In this document: positions 36,912-46,428 of the stretch, one piece after another
Layout of the letters: every line of letters begins with the position of its first letter
Position numbering within the stretch: position 1 is the stretch's first letter
DNA from: Paenochrobactrum pullorum
GTDB lineage: Bacteria > Pseudomonadota > Alphaproteobacteria > Rhizobiales > Rhizobiaceae
Assembly: GCF_041929845.1 (NCBI RefSeq)
Contig: NZ_JBHEEH010000013.1
Span: 1-64,000 of the forward strand
DNA: 64,000 bases
Reading direction: 5' to 3'
Position numbers and translations under genes: made by a program
The notes under the pieces: generated by a model
Seen by the model: only the letters and a program-made list of their open reading frames with translations
Database searches by the model: none
Told to the model about the DNA's origin: nothing

Positions 36912-37939
36912 CAGCGAGCCTCCTTATGACGAAGACGCGGGTCAATGATCGAAATCAGAATGTCAACGATCAGATTGGCAATGATAAAGAATAAGCCAGC
37001 CACCAGCACCACAGCGGTGACAGCATTCAAATCTTTTTGCAGGATAGAGTTGAGGCCATAGGACGCAAAACCACCCCAGGCAAAGATCATCTCGATCACA
37101 AAGGCATTGCCGATGAGAGATGCAAATTCGAGCCCCATAATTGTCAGCGGCGCAATGGACGACAGTTTCAGCAAATAACGAAAAATAATCACACGCTCCG
37201 GCACACCAAAGCTTTGTAAAGTCAACACATGGTCTTTACGCTGATTTTCAATCATTGATGAGCGGGTGATACGGGTAATCTGTCCGATACCAGCCATTGA
37301 AAGGGCAAATGCCGGTAGTGCCAGATGCTGAAAAGCACTCGCCACCACATCAAAACGACCAGCCAGCAAACCATCAAGAATGAGAAAGCCGGTCGGACCG
37401 CCGTGCCAATTCAGATTATGATCGATGCGGCCAATAATAGGCCAATTGTTCAAATAGCGTGCAGCCAGCAATTGCAGCGTAATCGCAAACAGAAAACTTG
37501 GAATAATCACACCGGTCAGCGACAATACACGACCAATATGGTCAAGTGCCCGGTCACGGTAATGCGCTGTGATAACCCCTAACGGAATTGCCACAAGAAA
37601 CATGAAAATGACCGAGACCAGCACCAGTTCAACGGTTGCCGGAACAGTGCTTGCCAGATCGGTTGTTACGGGACGCTGCGAAACAAGCGACATACCCAGA
37701 TCGCCATGAAAGGCTTTACGGATATATTCCAGATATTGGCCAATCAATGGCTGATCGAGTCCCATCGACAAGCGAAGAGCATCAACCTGCTCAGATGTTG
37801 CGGCAGGCCCTAAAGCCATACGCGCAGGATCGCCCGGCACAACACGTGCCAGCATAAAAATCATAACTGACAAGGCAATCATCACCAGAATGAATGTGCC
37901 TAATCTCGTCACGATAGCGAATAAAGGGTGTTGCTGCAT
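36911..37939 (-). CDS. Peptide-type ABC permease, DppB-like
   Basis: 342 residues. First helix LGTFILVMIALSVMIFMLARVVPGDPA is the conserved DppB start, and DPARMALG follows. First gene of the transport/hydantoinase operon; 124 bp separate it from the divergent LuxR-type regulator, so this gap should carry both promoters. Confidence 0.94.
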   Translation of the reverse strand: MQQHPLFAIVTRLGTFILVMIALSVMIFMLARVVPGDPARMALGPAATSEQVDALRLSMGLDQPLIGQYLEYIRKAFHGDLGMSLVSQRPVTTDLASTVPATVELVLVSVIFMFLVAIPLGVITAHYRDRALDHIGRVLSLTGVIIPSFLFAITLQLLAARYLNNWPIIGRIDHNLNWHGGPTGFLILDGLLAGRFDVVASAFQHLALPAFALSMAGIGQITRITRSSMIENQRKDHVLTLQSFGVPERVIIFRYLLKLSSIAPLTIMGLEFASLIGNAFVIEMIFAWGGFASYGLNSILQKDLNAVTAVVLVAGLFFIIANLIVDILISIIDPRLRHKEAR

Positions 37940-38063
37940 TGGCGCCTCCTCCTCTGCATCATCATTTCAGACAGTAACAATCTGCGCATGATGCCCAAGG
38001 CACAACCGCCAAAAAGTATAGTTTTTTTCAAAATTAGTATAGGTATTTTTATAAGAATATTTT

Positions 38064-40433
38064 ATGAGTTTGAACATGAAAAAAAATCTTCTGCCAAGGC
38101 AATTGCTTCGTAAACGCATCATACAAGACACGGCTGCCGTTGTGTTTTTGCGCGCGCCCAGTGGTGCAGGAAAATCTGTTTTACTGGAATTTCTGGCAGA
38201 AGATTTTGGAGTAAATATTTGTTGTTCAGCTCAGATTAATAAAAAATATATTCAACAAAACAAGATATTATGGGATGTTCCTATTAATTTAATAGAAGCG
38301 GAAATTTTGCCAGATTTAATTGCTGATAACATGCAACTTTATATTGCCTGCCGTCCCGATCAACATATTCGAGGACTAGCACGTCATGGTCTTCATCATG
38401 GTGTTACGGTCTATGGTGGCGAGCATTTCAGTTTCAAATCCAGTGAATTGACAGCGCTTGCACCTAAACAGAGACAAATGGTCATGCAGGAATTTGCACA
38501 ATGGCCATCCTTTCTTCCGCTTGCAAAAAAAATGGATGAGAGGAATTGTATTGCTTATTTGGATGAGGTTTTTTTAGCACAATTCCATCCCGCAGAAATT
38601 ATCGAATTATCCATATGGCTTGACAATCCCAAGCAGCAAGGTCGTGCGCGTTGGCACAGTTTATTGCCCCCCTCCTTGATTAAAAATTTGGACAAAAATC
38701 ATCTTCTGCGACACCTTCTCAAGCAAGCAGTAAAAGAAAAACTGGAAGGTTACCGCAAGGATGAAAATCTTTTTGAGATCGCAAAAGCTTTGGAAAAAGC
38801 CGGGCAACCGCTTGAGGCTATGCGGCTTTTGCTTGATGAAAATCATGAGCATAATGCTGCGCAAATTTTAAAACGTGCACAAGGCCGCGAGCTTATTTAT
38901 GAGTCCGATCTGGAGTCATTTCAGGACATCATCATGCGGTTTTCCACGCAGATGTTATCGGATGATGAAACCGTACTTTTTGCAGTTGCCCGCACACTGT
39001 TAAAACAAGGGGAATTACAGCGCGTGCGCCACCTTTTGATGCGCCATATGGGCGCTGATTATATCGATCCTCTTAAGGTGCTGACCCGTAAATCACGATT
39101 TTCATTCGCAGCTAAAACTTTCCGACTGACGCTGATGATTTCTGAAGATTTAACACCAAGCGATACGATGATATCCAGACTTGGTGAGTTTATGGCTGAC
39201 TATCCAATGCGCGCCTATGGGCGATGGGCAGGCTATTACAACTCAATTATCGAGTTCGAAGTGCGACGGCGAAATTTTCGTGAAGCAGAGGCGGCCGCCG
39301 CGCGTGCATTGATGTATTTAAAACGTAGCGGCGACCGGCCATTATTGGATTTTTTCATCCATTTACATCAAATTGTATTGCGCTTGATGAATGGTGATGT
39401 TTTGCTTGCCTGTCAGGCGGCCATTGAAGCCAGAAGCAGGCTGGAACAGGTCTCGCATCCCGCAGTCCAAGAGTTTCGGATGTTACGTTTGGCTGAAGCC
39501 TGCCTTGACTATGAAGCAGGCCAACCAGGTGATCTTCTCGCATTTGTAAATAATGAGTTTGAAGCCTTTGCTGCTGCTGAAATATGGCCAAGCCTGATGC
39601 AATTTGCTCTTCACTATGCATCACAAATACTGGCCGACAATTTTCCGGTTGCCATTCGCCCCGGCTTTCTGGATCATTTATGGATTCACCTGTCCGAGGG
39701 CTTGCAATTTAATGCGATGATGGAAATCCGCACTGCAATTGCTTATCAAAATGCCAATCGTTGGCAAGATGCAGCCTTGACGCTTGCGGCCGTGCGTATG
39801 CCGATGGGGCGAACCGGCGTAGAAAGTGCGATTGATGAATTAAGCCGTATCAGCCGCCGCGATGAAATATCATTCGCCATGGCATGGTTGCGTGATGCCG
39901 TACACCAATGGACGCCACGTTCTTATTTGCCCAAACAGCTGGATGCTTTATTGGTCAATCCTAAAGTGACCAACCGTGAAAAAGTGGCATTGCAGTTATG
40001 GCTTAGCTTTGCAGCCTTTCGGCGCGGGGAGATTGCTGAAGCACGTGCCGGTCTGCTCTCAACCTTGCAAACAACCAAGCGCCTTGGCTGCTACGGTGTC
40101 TTGTCAGAAGAACGGATATTTTTATCACCGCTTTTAAAAGAAAAACGCATTCGTAGTTTCATCGAAACATCTCCTGAAGCACAAACGGCATTGACCGTTT
40201 TAACCAAAGCCATTGACTCCCCGCAGGCTCGCGCCATTCAAGGCGGGCTGTCACAACGTGAGATACAAATGTTGCAGCTTTTGTGTTCAGGTATGTCCAA
40301 CAAACGCATAGCCCATACATTAAGCATCTCGGAAGTGACTGTTAAGTTTCACTTAAGCAATCTTTATCGTAAAATGGGCTGCCGCAAACGCAGTGAAGCA
40401 CTTAAATCGGCACTTGCTCTTGGCTGGATTTAA
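38064..40433 (+). CDS. Large ATP-binding LuxR-family (MalT-like) transcriptional regulator
   Basis: 789 residues. An N-terminal P-loop (RAPSGAGKS, 30-38), a long helical middle with TPR-like pairs, and a C-terminal LuxR helix-turn-helix (LSQREIQMLQLLCSG, SEVTVKFHLSNLYRKMG, residues ~729-789). Walker B looks weak, so full ATPase activity is uncertain. Such STAND-type proteins are activated by a small ligand. Divergence from the peptide/hydantoinase operon suggests it controls it. Confidence 0.88.
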   Translation: MSLNMKKNLLPRQLLRKRIIQDTAAVVFLRAPSGAGKSVLLEFLAEDFGVNICCSAQINKKYIQQNKILWDVPINLIEAEILPDLIADNMQLYIACRPDQHIRGLARHGLHHGVTVYGGEHFSFKSSELTALAPKQRQMVMQEFAQWPSFLPLAKKMDERNCIAYLDEVFLAQFHPAEIIELSIWLDNPKQQGRARWHSLLPPSLIKNLDKNHLLRHLLKQAVKEKLEGYRKDENLFEIAKALEKAGQPLEAMRLLLDENHEHNAAQILKRAQGRELIYESDLESFQDIIMRFSTQMLSDDETVLFAVARTLLKQGELQRVRHLLMRHMGADYIDPLKVLTRKSRFSFAAKTFRLTLMISEDLTPSDTMISRLGEFMADYPMRAYGRWAGYYNSIIEFEVRRRNFREAEAAAARALMYLKRSGDRPLLDFFIHLHQIVLRLMNGDVLLACQAAIEARSRLEQVSHPAVQEFRMLRLAEACLDYEAGQPGDLLAFVNNEFEAFAAAEIWPSLMQFALHYASQILADNFPVAIRPGFLDHLWIHLSEGLQFNAMMEIRTAIAYQNANRWQDAALTLAAVRMPMGRTGVESAIDELSRISRRDEISFAMAWLRDAVHQWTPRSYLPKQLDALLVNPKVTNREKVALQLWLSFAAFRRGEIAEARAGLLSTLQTTKRLGCYGVLSEERIFLSPLLKEKRIRSFIETSPEAQTALTVLTKAIDSPQARAIQGGLSQREIQMLQLLCSGMSNKRIAHTLSISEVTVKFHLSNLYRKMGCRKRSEALKSALALGWI

Positions 40434-40448
40434 TCGAGTTATGCTATG

Positions 40449-40480
40449 AGCTAACCGGTATTTTTTAATGTCGGTTAGCT
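40449..40480. terminator. Terminator between LuxR-type gene and ugpC
   Basis: AGCTAACCG / CGGTTAGCT, a 9-bp stem with a 14-nt loop, 15 bp after the regulator stop and followed by ACTATTTTAT. It lies between converging genes and may act in both directions. Confidence 0.65.
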
Positions 40481-40541
40481 ACTATTTTATAAAGCGCATC
40501 ACCCTTATTGCATACAGGTTTCCAGCACTCAGTCGTTTCTT

Positions 40542-41588
40542 TTAATCAATCCGGCAACCGGTTTGCTGATTGAAATAATGCAAGTTGGCATATGGCACTG
40601 TGAAACGCAGTATATCACCTTCGTTTAAAACCAGTCTGCCCTGCAACACCGTTACCAATGGTTTATCAAGACCTTCCATGCGCACATAGACATGGCTCTC
40701 ACCACCCACTTGCTCGATCAGTTCAACCAGACCAGAAAGATTAATACCATCATCTTTATGAAGAGAGATATGATCAGGACGGAAACCGACAAGTCCTGCC
40801 TGTGCAGGTAAACCGGATGGCAACCGGATGCCTTCAATTGCTGCCAATTCATTGACGGTAAACAAGTTCATCGGCGGAGAACCAATAAAACTCGCCACAA
40901 AAACAGTGGCCGGACGGTCATAAAGCTCGATCGGCTTGCCAACTTGTTCAATGCGCCCACCATTCATCACCACTAGACGATCGGCCAAAGTCATGGCTTC
41001 CAACTGGTCATGGGTGACATAGACGCTTGTAGTTTTAAGTGCACGCTGCAAACGGCGGATTTCGATGCGCATCTGACCACGTAGTTTTGCGTCCAGATTG
41101 GAAAGCGGCTCGTCAAACAAGAAGGCTTTAGGTTCGCGCACAATCGCACGTCCCATTGCTACACGCTGTCGTTGCCCACCTGAAAGCTGGCGTGGTTTGC
41201 GATCTAAAAATGCCGAGATTTCCAAAATCTGCGCGGCATTGTTAATGCGACGATCAATTTCTGCGCGCGGAGTGCCACGGTTTTTCAAGCCATATTCAAG
41301 GTTTTGACGCACGGTCATATGCGGATAGAGGGCATAATTTTGGAACACCATAGCGATGTCACGTTCTGCCGGTTCCTTGTCATTCACAACCGTTCCGTCA
41401 ATGCTGATGGAACCGCCGGAAATACTTTCCAAACCTGCAATCATCCGCAGCAATGTGGATTTACCACAACCGGAAGGTCCAACCAAAACCAGCAATTCGC
41501 TGTCTTCAATTTTCAGGTTTAAATCATGAATGGCTGTGACATCGCCGGCATATGTTTTATGTATATTTTGAAGGTATATACTAGCCAT
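40542..41588 (-). CDS. ugpC: sn-Glycerol-3-phosphate ABC transporter ATPase
   Basis: 348 residues. Walker [10 protein letters not shown], signature [14 protein letters not shown], Walker [15 protein letters not shown] and a C-terminal OB-fold domain. Family MalK/UgpC. It is last in a minus-strand run ugpB-A-E-Q-HAD-C, one base after the HAD gene stop. Drives uptake of a polar phosphoryl substrate. Confidence 0.92.
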   Translation of the reverse strand: MASIYLQNIHKTYAGDVTAIHDLNLKIEDSELLVLVGPSGCGKSTLLRMIAGLESISGGSISIDGTVVNDKEPAERDIAMVFQNYALYPHMTVRQNLEYGLKNRGTPRAEIDRRINNAAQILEISAFLDRKPRQLSGGQRQRVAMGRAIVREPKAFLFDEPLSNLDAKLRGQMRIEIRRLQRALKTTSVYVTHDQLEAMTLADRLVVMNGGRIEQVGKPIELYDRPATVFVASFIGSPPMNLFTVNELAAIEGIRLPSGLPAQAGLVGFRPDHISLHKDDGINLSGLVELIEQVGGESHVYVRMEGLDKPLVTVLQGRLVLNEGDILRFTVPYANLHYFNQQTGCRID

Positions 41589-41589
41589 T

Positions 41590-42294
41590 CTAACTACTCA
41601 TTTCATCCGGCACAAATTCGCGCATACAACCAAGCATGTGCAGAATATCGCCTAATTCTTCTGCGCCATTCGCGATATGGGCAGCACCAGCCTTACGCAA
41701 AATCATTTCACGGTTCGGTCGCGGATCATTGAGATCAATAAAACCAATCGGCATCATACCGGCCGCAATCGCAGCGCTAATCCCGTGCGGGCTATCATCA
41801 ATCATGACGCTCGCTTCAGGCCGCACATCATGCAGCACGGCACAATGCAACAGCAGGTCCGGCGCAGGTTTTGGATTTTTAACACTATCGGCACCGTAAA
41901 CATGGGGTGCCAGATTTTCCCATAATACGGTTCGCCCCAGACTTAATAAAAGGCGCTCATAGCGGCTGTTGGAGGCCACAGATTTTTTAACCTGAAGTGA
42001 ACGCACCAAATCGGGCATGCCGGCCATCGGTTGCAGATCTTTTTCAAAAGCTTGATAGATCGTTTCACGCCATGATGCGAAGACCGCATCGGTATTAGTC
42101 AATCCATATTCATCTTCGCAAATAAGGCGGATGTCGCGTTCGGATTTTCCGGTAAAGTGCAGATGCACATCCATCGGCGACAGATCAACACCGGCACGAC
42201 GGAGTGCTTCGGACAAGGTTCTGCTCGACAAAATCTCGCTGTCAATCAAAACCCCGTCACAATCGAAAATAACAAGTTCAGGTTTATTCATCAT
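41590..42294 (-). CDS. HAD-superfamily phosphatase
   Basis: 234 residues. Catalytic aspartates in [13 protein letters not shown] (D11, D13), Lys in [11 protein letters not shown] and the acidic pair in VMIDDSPHG are those of subfamily IA (beta-phosphoglucomutase-like phosphatase). Its start overlaps the stop of the ugpQ gene (ATGATGA) and it is not part of the canonical ugp operon, so a glycerol-3-phosphate or sugar-phosphate dephosphorylation is the likely purpose. Substrate unproven. Confidence 0.88.
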   Translation of the reverse strand: MMNKPELVIFDCDGVLIDSEILSSRTLSEALRRAGVDLSPMDVHLHFTGKSERDIRLICEDEYGLTNTDAVFASWRETIYQAFEKDLQPMAGMPDLVRSLQVKKSVASNSRYERLLLSLGRTVLWENLAPHVYGADSVKNPKPAPDLLLHCAVLHDVRPEASVMIDDSPHGISAAIAAGMMPIGFIDLNDPRPNREMILRKAGAAHIANGAEELGDILHMLGCMREFVPDEMSS

Positions 42295-43031
42295 ACTGTT
42301 TTGCCGGAGCCTCTAACTGCAAGAGCCGTATCTGGGTTGTCGGTGGTTATCTGGCGTAGCCCACAATTCATCCATTTTTCAAGATCAGCTTGTTCATTGG
42401 GCACCCAAGCACCCAGACGCGATAACGGTGCGTCAGCAGTAATCTGGTCCCAATATTTGCCCAAAAGTTGTTTTTCAACAGCAACAATGTCGGCAACCGC
42501 AAGGCGCGTTTTCAATCCTTCCACCACGCCTTCTGCTTCAGCGTCCGGCATATGGTAAGAATTTAATGTGCGAATATGTGGAGCAACAGCACGAATGATT
42601 TTCAACACATCAACGGAAAAACTGGTCAAATAAGCACGATCTGCCAGCCCAAACTTGTCAATTGCGGCCGCAGCCTTTGCTTCCAAACCTTGATAGGCTT
42701 GGCCTTTAGCGTCTTTTTTCAGTTCAATATGCAGCTCAAGCTTTGTTTCTGCGTAGATTGCCAGCACTTCATCAAGGGTTGGAATAGTGTCAGTGCTGTT
42801 TTTCAAGCGGATTTGACGATGTTCGCCGTCTGATAATTCCGAAACTGGCCCTTGTGCTTCAGCGGTACGATCCAGCAAAGCATCATGCATCACCAACAAT
42901 TCGCCGTCTTTGGTCAGATGCACATCAAATTCGACACCCTCGACATTCAAATCCAACAGATTTCGAAATCCAGTCAGGGAGTTTTCTGCCCAGAGATTAC
43001 GGGCGCCACGATGGCCGATAATAAAAGTCAT
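42291..43031 (-). CDS. ugpQ: Glycerophosphodiester phosphodiesterase
   Basis: 246 residues, cytosolic (no signal peptide). Motifs of the family: GHRGARN (His7, with AENS), GVEFDVHLTKDGELLV and MHDALLDRT. Hydrolyses glycerophosphodiesters to glycerol-3-phosphate and an alcohol. Length as in E. coli UgpQ (247). It stands inside the ABC operon, so it should process the imported diesters. Confidence 0.93.
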   Translation of the reverse strand: MTFIIGHRGARNLWAENSLTGFRNLLDLNVEGVEFDVHLTKDGELLVMHDALLDRTAEAQGPVSELSDGEHRQIRLKNSTDTIPTLDEVLAIYAETKLELHIELKKDAKGQAYQGLEAKAAAAIDKFGLADRAYLTSFSVDVLKIIRAVAPHIRTLNSYHMPDAEAEGVVEGLKTRLAVADIVAVEKQLLGKYWDQITADAPLSRLGAWVPNEQADLEKWMNCGLRQITTDNPDTALAVRGSGKTV

Positions 43032-43055
43032 TTATAGTTTTCCTATGAGAAAAGA

Positions 43056-43976
43056 TTATTTGCCAACATCCGTCACGCCTTTTGTCAGCCAGCGCTGCAA
43101 GAAGATAACCACAAGCGTCGGCGGCAGCATAACGAAGAAAGAAGCAGCCATGGCAATGTTCCATGCCGGTGGCTCATCAGGCCCTGGCACGAGGCTACGC
43201 AACCCAAGCACAACGGTTTTCATATCCGGTGTGGTGGTGAACAATAGCGGCCATAAATATTGGTTCCAGTTGCCGATAAAAAGCAGCACCACCAATGCAG
43301 TAATATTTGTCACCGATAGGGGCAGCAGAATATCGACGAAGAATTTCAGCGGTCCCGCATTGTCGATCTTTGCAGCCTCCAGTAATTCATCCGGCACTGT
43401 TAGAAAAAACTGGCGGAATAGAAATGTAGCGGAAGCAGAGGCAATCAACGGCAAGATGAGCCCGCTATAACTATTGATCAAATTCCATTGCAGCCCAAGT
43501 TCCAGCCGATATCCGGTCGCCAATTCCACCAGCCAACTGATGCCCGTGACGTGGAAAAAATCACGCAATGGCCCGCCCACATCGGCAAGCGCCTCATAGG
43601 TCGGGATAATGCGCGCCTCAATCGGCAGCATCAGCGAGATAAAAATGATCCAGAACATTGTCATGCGGAAAGGAAAGCGGAAATAAGTGATGGCAAAAGC
43701 TGCCATCAGCGAAACCGTCACCTTGCCGACAACAATCAGCGTCGTGGTGATGATGGAATTGATGTAGAGCTGCGAAAAATCAACCGTTGTCCATGCCGTT
43801 ACCATATTATTCCAAAACTCACTTTCCGGTAGCAACGGAAAGGGCATTTGTTGCAATCTGGCAAAATCAAGCGAACCGGCGACAAAAGCCATATAAAGTG
43901 GCAGGCAGACAATCACCGCTCCGATCAGCAAGATTGTGTGACAAAAGAAGGTCAGAATGGGTGAGCGTTCAACCAT
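43056..43976 (-). CDS. ugpE: sn-Glycerol-3-phosphate ABC permease UgpE
   Basis: 306 residues, six helices, EAA-like loop ELLEAAKIDNAGPLKFFVDILLP. It starts two bases after the ugpA stop. Pairs with UgpA to form the membrane channel. Confidence 0.92.
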   Translation of the reverse strand: MVERSPILTFFCHTILLIGAVIVCLPLYMAFVAGSLDFARLQQMPFPLLPESEFWNNMVTAWTTVDFSQLYINSIITTTLIVVGKVTVSLMAAFAITYFRFPFRMTMFWIIFISLMLPIEARIIPTYEALADVGGPLRDFFHVTGISWLVELATGYRLELGLQWNLINSYSGLILPLIASASATFLFRQFFLTVPDELLEAAKIDNAGPLKFFVDILLPLSVTNITALVVLLFIGNWNQYLWPLLFTTTPDMKTVVLGLRSLVPGPDEPPAWNIAMAASFFVMLPPTLVVIFLQRWLTKGVTDVGK

Positions 43977-43978
43977 GA

Positions 43979-44983
43979 TCAGCCCCCGTAGTTAACGCGG
44001 CGTTCAACCGCGCGAAACTGAAAAATTGTGAAAAGAATGGCAATACCCATCAGCACAACCGATTGTGCGGCTGAGGTTCCCAGATCAAGCTGCACAAAAC
44101 CATCCTGATAAACTTTATAAACAAGCGTACTGGTAGCAGCCGCAGGCCCACCACGCGTCATGGTGTCGATAAGGCCAAAGGTTTCAAACAGGCCGTAGAT
44201 CAAATTCATGATCATCAAAAAGAAGAAGGTCGGCATGATCAGCGGCAAAGTCACTGTGAAAAATCTGCGCACAGGACGAGCACCATCAAGAGCCGCTGCT
44301 TCCATCAATGAATTGGGAACAGACAGAATGGCTGCGACCAGAAAAATATAATCGTAGCAAAGGTGGTTCCATACAGATGCCAGCACCACCAAAATTTGCG
44401 CATCCATTGGGCGCAAAGCCGGATTCCACGGCAGGCCGAGATCATGCAAGAAATGGGCGACAGGGCCAACATTGGCATTAAACATGAATGCAAAAATTGT
44501 ACCGGACGCAACCGGCGCAATCGCATAGGGCAACAAAATAATGCGACGATAAACAGCACGGCCACGGATTACACGATCAGTCGCAAAAGCAAGCATTGCG
44601 GCAAGACCAAGCGTAATCACACTTTGCACAACGGTAAGCACAAGAGTGAGCATTGCGCTAAAGCGATATTCAGGGCTGGCAAAGAGACGAATAAAATTAT
44701 TAAACCCTACAAAAATGACACTCATTCCGAACGGGTCTGTTTCGACAAAAGCCAGTGACAAAGCTTTATAAGCAGGGATGTAGAAGAAAAATAAAAGGAT
44801 CAGCAATTGAGGTGCCAGCAGCAGAAAACCGGCACCATTTCGTTTATAATGCGCAAGTTTCAAACCGGTCAGCGACGGCGTCGTCAATTTCGTAAGCCAG
44901 CCCGAAAACTTAAATTTGCCCGCCTTTTGCTGGCGCAAAAAAGCGCCAGCAGATATGGTCATACTATCATTATTTACCGGCAT
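43979..44983 (-). CDS. ugpA: sn-Glycerol-3-phosphate ABC permease UgpA
   Basis: A longer open frame extends upstream, but its first ~67 residues only mirror the antisense of ugpB. The start is taken at ATG 44983 (MPVNNDSMTIS), preceded by GAGCGG, overlapping the ugpB stop by 14 bases; ATG 44962 is the other candidate. This leaves 334 residues with about six helices and the EAA loop EAAALDGARPVRRFFTVTLP. E. coli UgpA has 295. Confidence 0.88.
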   Translation of the reverse strand: MPVNNDSMTISAGAFLRQQKAGKFKFSGWLTKLTTPSLTGLKLAHYKRNGAGFLLLAPQLLILLFFFYIPAYKALSLAFVETDPFGMSVIFVGFNNFIRLFASPEYRFSAMLTLVLTVVQSVITLGLAAMLAFATDRVIRGRAVYRRIILLPYAIAPVASGTIFAFMFNANVGPVAHFLHDLGLPWNPALRPMDAQILVVLASVWNHLCYDYIFLVAAILSVPNSLMEAAALDGARPVRRFFTVTLPLIMPTFFFLMIMNLIYGLFETFGLIDTMTRGGPAAATSTLVYKVYQDGFVQLDLGTSAAQSVVLMGIAILFTIFQFRAVERRVNYGG

Positions 44984-46295
44984 TGATCCGCTCATACTGA
45001 CGGAGAACTTCATTGCCGCGTTTGACGGACGAATCGAGTGCATCCTGCACGGATTTCTGACCTGTCCAAACTGCCTGCAATTCTTCCAGCATGATGGCAC
45101 CGGTCTGGTTGTGATTACCAAAACGGAAACCTCGTGAGTTTTCATTTGGCGTGCCACGTGAAAGCTGCTTGATAGCGATTTCACGGGTTGGATTTTTCTC
45201 GAAATAGTCTTCTGCTTTCAAAGCTTCATAAGCAGCTGTGGTAACGGGCACATAACCGGTGGCCTTGCTCCACCAAACCTGTGTTTCAGGCTTAGCCACA
45301 AAGTCCAAGAATGCTGCGGCACCCGCCTGCTCTTCTTGAGATTTATTACCAAGCACCCAAAGGGCTGCACCACCGATGGTAGAGTTTTGCGGCTCAACAC
45401 CCTCTTCATAAGGTAGATAAGTCGCGTTCCATTTAAAATCGGCCGAAGATTCAACACTTGAGTGGCTCGCAGTCGAGTTGATCAAAGTTGCACAGGTACC
45501 AGAGGTAAACATTTGCGCCGGGTTCAAGCCCTCACCCGCTACATGCAAAATACCATCATCAATCCAGCGTTTCAGACGTTCTGTCTGCTGCACAACTGAC
45601 GTTTTATTGTAAACAAATTCAGTATCAAGACCATCAAAACCATTGGACTTGGAGCCAAACGGCTGATTGTTGATGGCGGAATAATTTTCAAACAAACTCC
45701 AATGGTAATCAGCAGCCAATGCCATCGGGCACTGGGTGATGTTTTTTTCCTTCAAAACGTAAAGGCGCTCATCAACCTCTTGCCATGTTTCTCCTGGGCC
45801 ATCAAAACCAGCCTGTTTCAGCTGGTCTTCATTAAACCAGAAGATTGGCGTTGAAGAATTGAATGGCAATGCAGCCGGTTCACCATTCACCACATAGAAA
45901 CTGGCGACTGGTTCAATAAATTCACCCCAATTGGTTTTATAACCCTGATCCGCCATCAGCTTGTTGACCGGAATAATGGCTCCGGAGTTCAGCATGGTTA
46001 GAAAACCGCGCTCTGCCGCTTGCAAAATGGTCGGGTGTTGGCCTGCGCGATATGCAGCAACCATCGCAGCCATTGTTTCTTCGTAATTTCCTTTATGGAT
46101 ACCGACAACTTCATACTTATCCTGCGAAGCGTTAAAATCAGCAATGAGCTCCTGTACGGTTTCACTCAGTTTGCCGCTGATTGCATACCACCATTCAACC
46201 TTTATCCGATCTGCGGCAAAGCCCGGCATTGTCATTGCCAGCAGAACACTACCTGCCGCTGTACTGGTCAGGATTTTTTTAAAGAGCGACGTCAT
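44970..46295 (-). CDS. ugpB: sn-Glycerol-3-phosphate-binding protein UgpB
   Basis: 441 residues with a signal peptide ending GFA. The stretch KGNYEETMAAMVAAYRAGQHP closely recalls E. coli UgpB KGNYEQNL..GIAAFRTGNAP, and WWYAISGKLSETV its first strand. This supports glycerol-3-phosphate or glycerophosphodiester binding. First gene of the ugp operon; 133 bp separate it from the SorC-type regulator. Confidence 0.92.
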   Translation of the reverse strand: MTSLFKKILTSTAAGSVLLAMTMPGFAADRIKVEWWYAISGKLSETVQELIADFNASQDKYEVVGIHKGNYEETMAAMVAAYRAGQHPTILQAAERGFLTMLNSGAIIPVNKLMADQGYKTNWGEFIEPVASFYVVNGEPAALPFNSSTPIFWFNEDQLKQAGFDGPGETWQEVDERLYVLKEKNITQCPMALAADYHWSLFENYSAINNQPFGSKSNGFDGLDTEFVYNKTSVVQQTERLKRWIDDGILHVAGEGLNPAQMFTSGTCATLINSTASHSSVESSADFKWNATYLPYEEGVEPQNSTIGGAALWVLGNKSQEEQAGAAAFLDFVAKPETQVWWSKATGYVPVTTAAYEALKAEDYFEKNPTREIAIKQLSRGTPNENSRGFRFGNHNQTGAIMLEELQAVWTGQKSVQDALDSSVKRGNEVLRQYERINAGK

Positions 46296-46392
46296 ATTTG
46301 ATCCTTAAGACGCATGATTGTATGAGCTGTAAAACGGTTATCATCAGAAGAATCGTGCCACAGCGATGATGCATGACGATTAACGCACATAT

Positions 46393-46417
46393 GTTACACT
46401 CAAATGACAAATGTAAC
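46393..46417. promoter_or_regulatory. GTTAC / GTAAC dyad in the ugpB-sorC divergent region
   Basis: GTTAC (46393-46397) and GTAAC (46413-46417) form a 5-bp dyad with a 15-bp gap, with T and A extending the flanks. It lies 12 bp upstream of the regulator start and about 100 bp upstream of ugpB. A SorC tetramer site is the likely meaning, but five-base arms are short. Confidence 0.4.
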
Positions 46418-46428
46418 TTAAGGAAAAT

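Noticed and set aside
45000..45184. Longer N-terminus for the UgpA permease (67 extra residues)
   Set aside because: That part overlaps the end of ugpB in another frame and has no membrane or leader character; the shorter start fits family length.
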